Positions 23,989 through 25,045 of a DNA stretch of 25,045 nt are shown here, one piece after another. Source of the DNA: JANRIZ01 sp033764445 (GTDB lineage: Bacteria; Verrucomicrobiota; Verrucomicrobiia; JAWXBN01); the NCBI GenBank assembly GCA_033764445.1, contig JANRIZ010000017.1:1-25045 (forward strand), in the 5' to 3' direction. Both the position numbers and the translations under genes were made by a program. Under the pieces are notes generated by a model. That model searched no databases. It was not told the origin of the DNA and was given only the letters and a program-made list of their open reading frames with translations. The first letter of the stretch is position 1. Every line of letters starts with the position of its first letter.

Positions 23989-24079
23989 TTGATATGGATT
24001 CAACGATCCATCACAATTTCGATGGCATCCAATGCAATATCCACCTTGTGTCAGCATTAATTTTTGTTATTATGAGTTT

Positions 24080-24304
24080 ATGAAAAGCATGACTCTTACT
24101 GCCATTTTGAATGCCGAAGGGACTGGTTACGTGGCTCTATGCCCTGAGTTGGATATTGCAAGTCAGGGTGAATCTGTGGAAGAGTCCATTGCAAATTTGA
24201 AAGAGGCGGTGGAAGGATTTATTGAATGTGCCAGTCCAGGGGAAATTCAGAACCGTCTTGGGAAGCCGTCTTTGTTTACTCATTTTGAGGTTATGTGTGC
24301 CTAA
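24080..24304 (+). CDS. hicB: HicB family antitoxin
   Basis: A 74-residue HicB-type protein: MTLTAILNAEGTGYVALCPE, then LDIASQGESVEESIANLKEAVEGFIECA, the standard pattern of the partial RNase-H-like HicB fold. It neutralises the HicA RNase encoded next. The ATG at 24080 follows a TATTAT box (24068-24073) so closely that a leaderless transcript is possible; a weak TTGTGT box lies 16 bases upstream of it. The AT-rich DNA differs from the GC-rich neighbours, suggesting acquisition. It overlaps the hicA start by eight bases. The usual order in many HicAB loci is hicA first, but hicB-first also occurs. Confidence 0.85.
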   Translation: MKSMTLTAILNAEGTGYVALCPELDIASQGESVEESIANLKEAVEGFIECASPGEIQNRLGKPSLFTHFEVMCA

Positions 24305-24515
24305 GCTGGGAGTGTTTTCTGGTGAAGAAATAGCCACAATTCTTGAATCGCAAGGTTTTGAGAGAATGAGACAAAAGGGCAGTCATCTCATCATGCAAAA
24401 GAAAACACAAACGACAGTGACAGTGCCCATTCCAATGCATAAGGAAGTTCGGATTGGCACCCTTCAATCAATCATTCGTCAATCTGGGCTACACAAAAAT
24501 TTGTTTCAAGTTTGA
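24297..24515 (+). CDS. hicA: HicA family toxin (mRNA interferase)
   Basis: A 72-residue protein with the dsRBD-like HicA fold: SGEEIATILESQGFERMRQK, GSHLIMQKK with the likely catalytic His, a VPIPMH strand, and a GTLQSIIRQSGLH C-terminus. HicA cleaves mRNA and is held inactive by HicB. Start GTG 24297 overlaps the hicB 3' end by eight bases, implying coupled translation. The full-length C-terminus contrasts with the broken hicA at 19313. AT-rich like hicB. Confidence 0.87.
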   Translation: MPKLGVFSGEEIATILESQGFERMRQKGSHLIMQKKTQTTVTVPIPMHKEVRIGTLQSIIRQSGLHKNLFQV

Positions 24516-24554
24516 TGAACTTATTGATCAGAGGGGCTGGAGAAAAAAAGTTCA

Positions 24555-25045
24555 ATGTCACAGTTGCCAGATGAACCCCTGAAACTCCTCAGCATTGTCA
24601 TTCCGGCCCGCGATGAGGAGGGGGGTGTATCCCGCACGATCCATCACCTGCATCTGGAGCTGGAACTCAGGAAAATCCCCCATGAAATCGTCGCGGTCGA
24701 TGATGGGAGCCGGGACACCACATGGGAGATATTGCAAAAACTGATGGCAACCGTGCCAACACTCCGTCCGGTTCAAAATCTGGGAGTTCACGGATTCGGA
24801 ATGGCCATCCGACGGGGAATCTCCCACAGCACCGGGGATGCGGTGGTGATCTTGATGGCCGATGAGTCCGACGATGTGCGCGATGTGGTCCGTTACTGGG
24901 AAAAACTCAACGAGGGATTTGACTGTGTTTTTGGCAGCCGGTTTATGAAGGGGGGCGGAACCATTGATTATCCGTGGCTGAAACTGTGGATCAACCGGCT
25001 GGCGAACCTGTTTATTCGTTGCCTCTTCAATGTGCCCCTCAATGA
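24555..25045 (+). CDS. Family 2 glycosyltransferase (partial, cut by window end)
   Basis: The first 163 residues of a GT-A glycosyltransferase, family 2, in the style of polyprenyl-phosphate mannose/glucose synthases. Visible: LLSIVIPARDEEGGVSRTI, IVAVDDGSRDTTWEIL and the MADESDD acidic region, plus GSRF near residue 130. The C-terminal part, where membrane segments would be expected, lies beyond the window. It follows hicA after 40 bases and continues the polysaccharide cluster. Donor and acceptor are unknown. Confidence 0.9.
   Translation, partial: MSQLPDEPLKLLSIVIPARDEEGGVSRTIHHLHLELELRKIPHEIVAVDDGSRDTTWEILQKLMATVPTLRPVQNLGVHGFGMAIRRGISHSTGDAVVILMADESDDVRDVVRYWEKLNEGFDCVFGSRFMKGGGTIDYPWLKLWINRLANLFIRCLFNVPLN

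Overview
The window is a GC-rich (roughly 58-60% by eye), gene-dense bacterial chromosome segment. Candidate phylum is Verrucomicrobiota or a close PVC relative. This is inferred from the gene mix: a divergent PhyH dioxygenase/AraC pair, a tiny AURKAIP1/COX24-like (mS38-type) basic protein, an SpoIIE-type phosphatase, many poor Shine-Dalgarno sequences, and micro-satellite-like intergenic word repeats. No rRNA or tRNA was seen, so the phylum call rests on gene content alone.

Left part (1-12.1 kb), housekeeping and regulation. eno overlaps an ftsB/divIC-like cell-division gene, and a hairpin-plus-T terminator ends this pair. Facing them is a minus-strand run: hisG, a 32-residue AURKAIP1/COX24-like gene, and a large exported TPR protein. 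The 220 bp leader of hisG carries four consecutive hairpins. Next come a divergent phytanoyl-CoA-dioxygenase/AraC pair, a GAF-PP2C-HATPase signalling protein, and the classic protein-quality-control operon tig-clpP-clpX.

Middle part (12.1-17.8 kb). lspA and ileS lie on the minus strand. An L-rhamnose-isomerase-type sugar isomerase and a prephenate dehydratase lie on the plus strand. The IleS C-terminus has lost most of its zinc-finger cysteines.

Right part (17.8-25.0 kb), a surface-polysaccharide nucleotide-sugar cluster. It holds CDP-glucose 4,6-dehydratase (rfbG), UDP-galactopyranose mutase (glf), glucose-1-phosphate thymidylyltransferase (rfbA/rmlA), two dissimilar CDP-paratose/tyvelose-2-epimerase-like SDR genes, and a family 2 glycosyltransferase cut by the window edge. 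The cluster is interrupted by two HicBA-type toxin-antitoxin modules. The first has a frameshifted hicA; the second looks intact. It also carries two unusual word-repeat elements. One is a period-8 repeat/large palindrome between the two epimerase genes. The other is a period-7 tandem repeat translated in frame inside the second epimerase. Together these mark the cluster as the plastic, recently rearranged part of the window. I do not see a clearly new multi-gene system. The most unusual signals are the translated heptad repeat, the octad-flanked palindrome, the broken/intact HicBA pair and the structured hisG leader.
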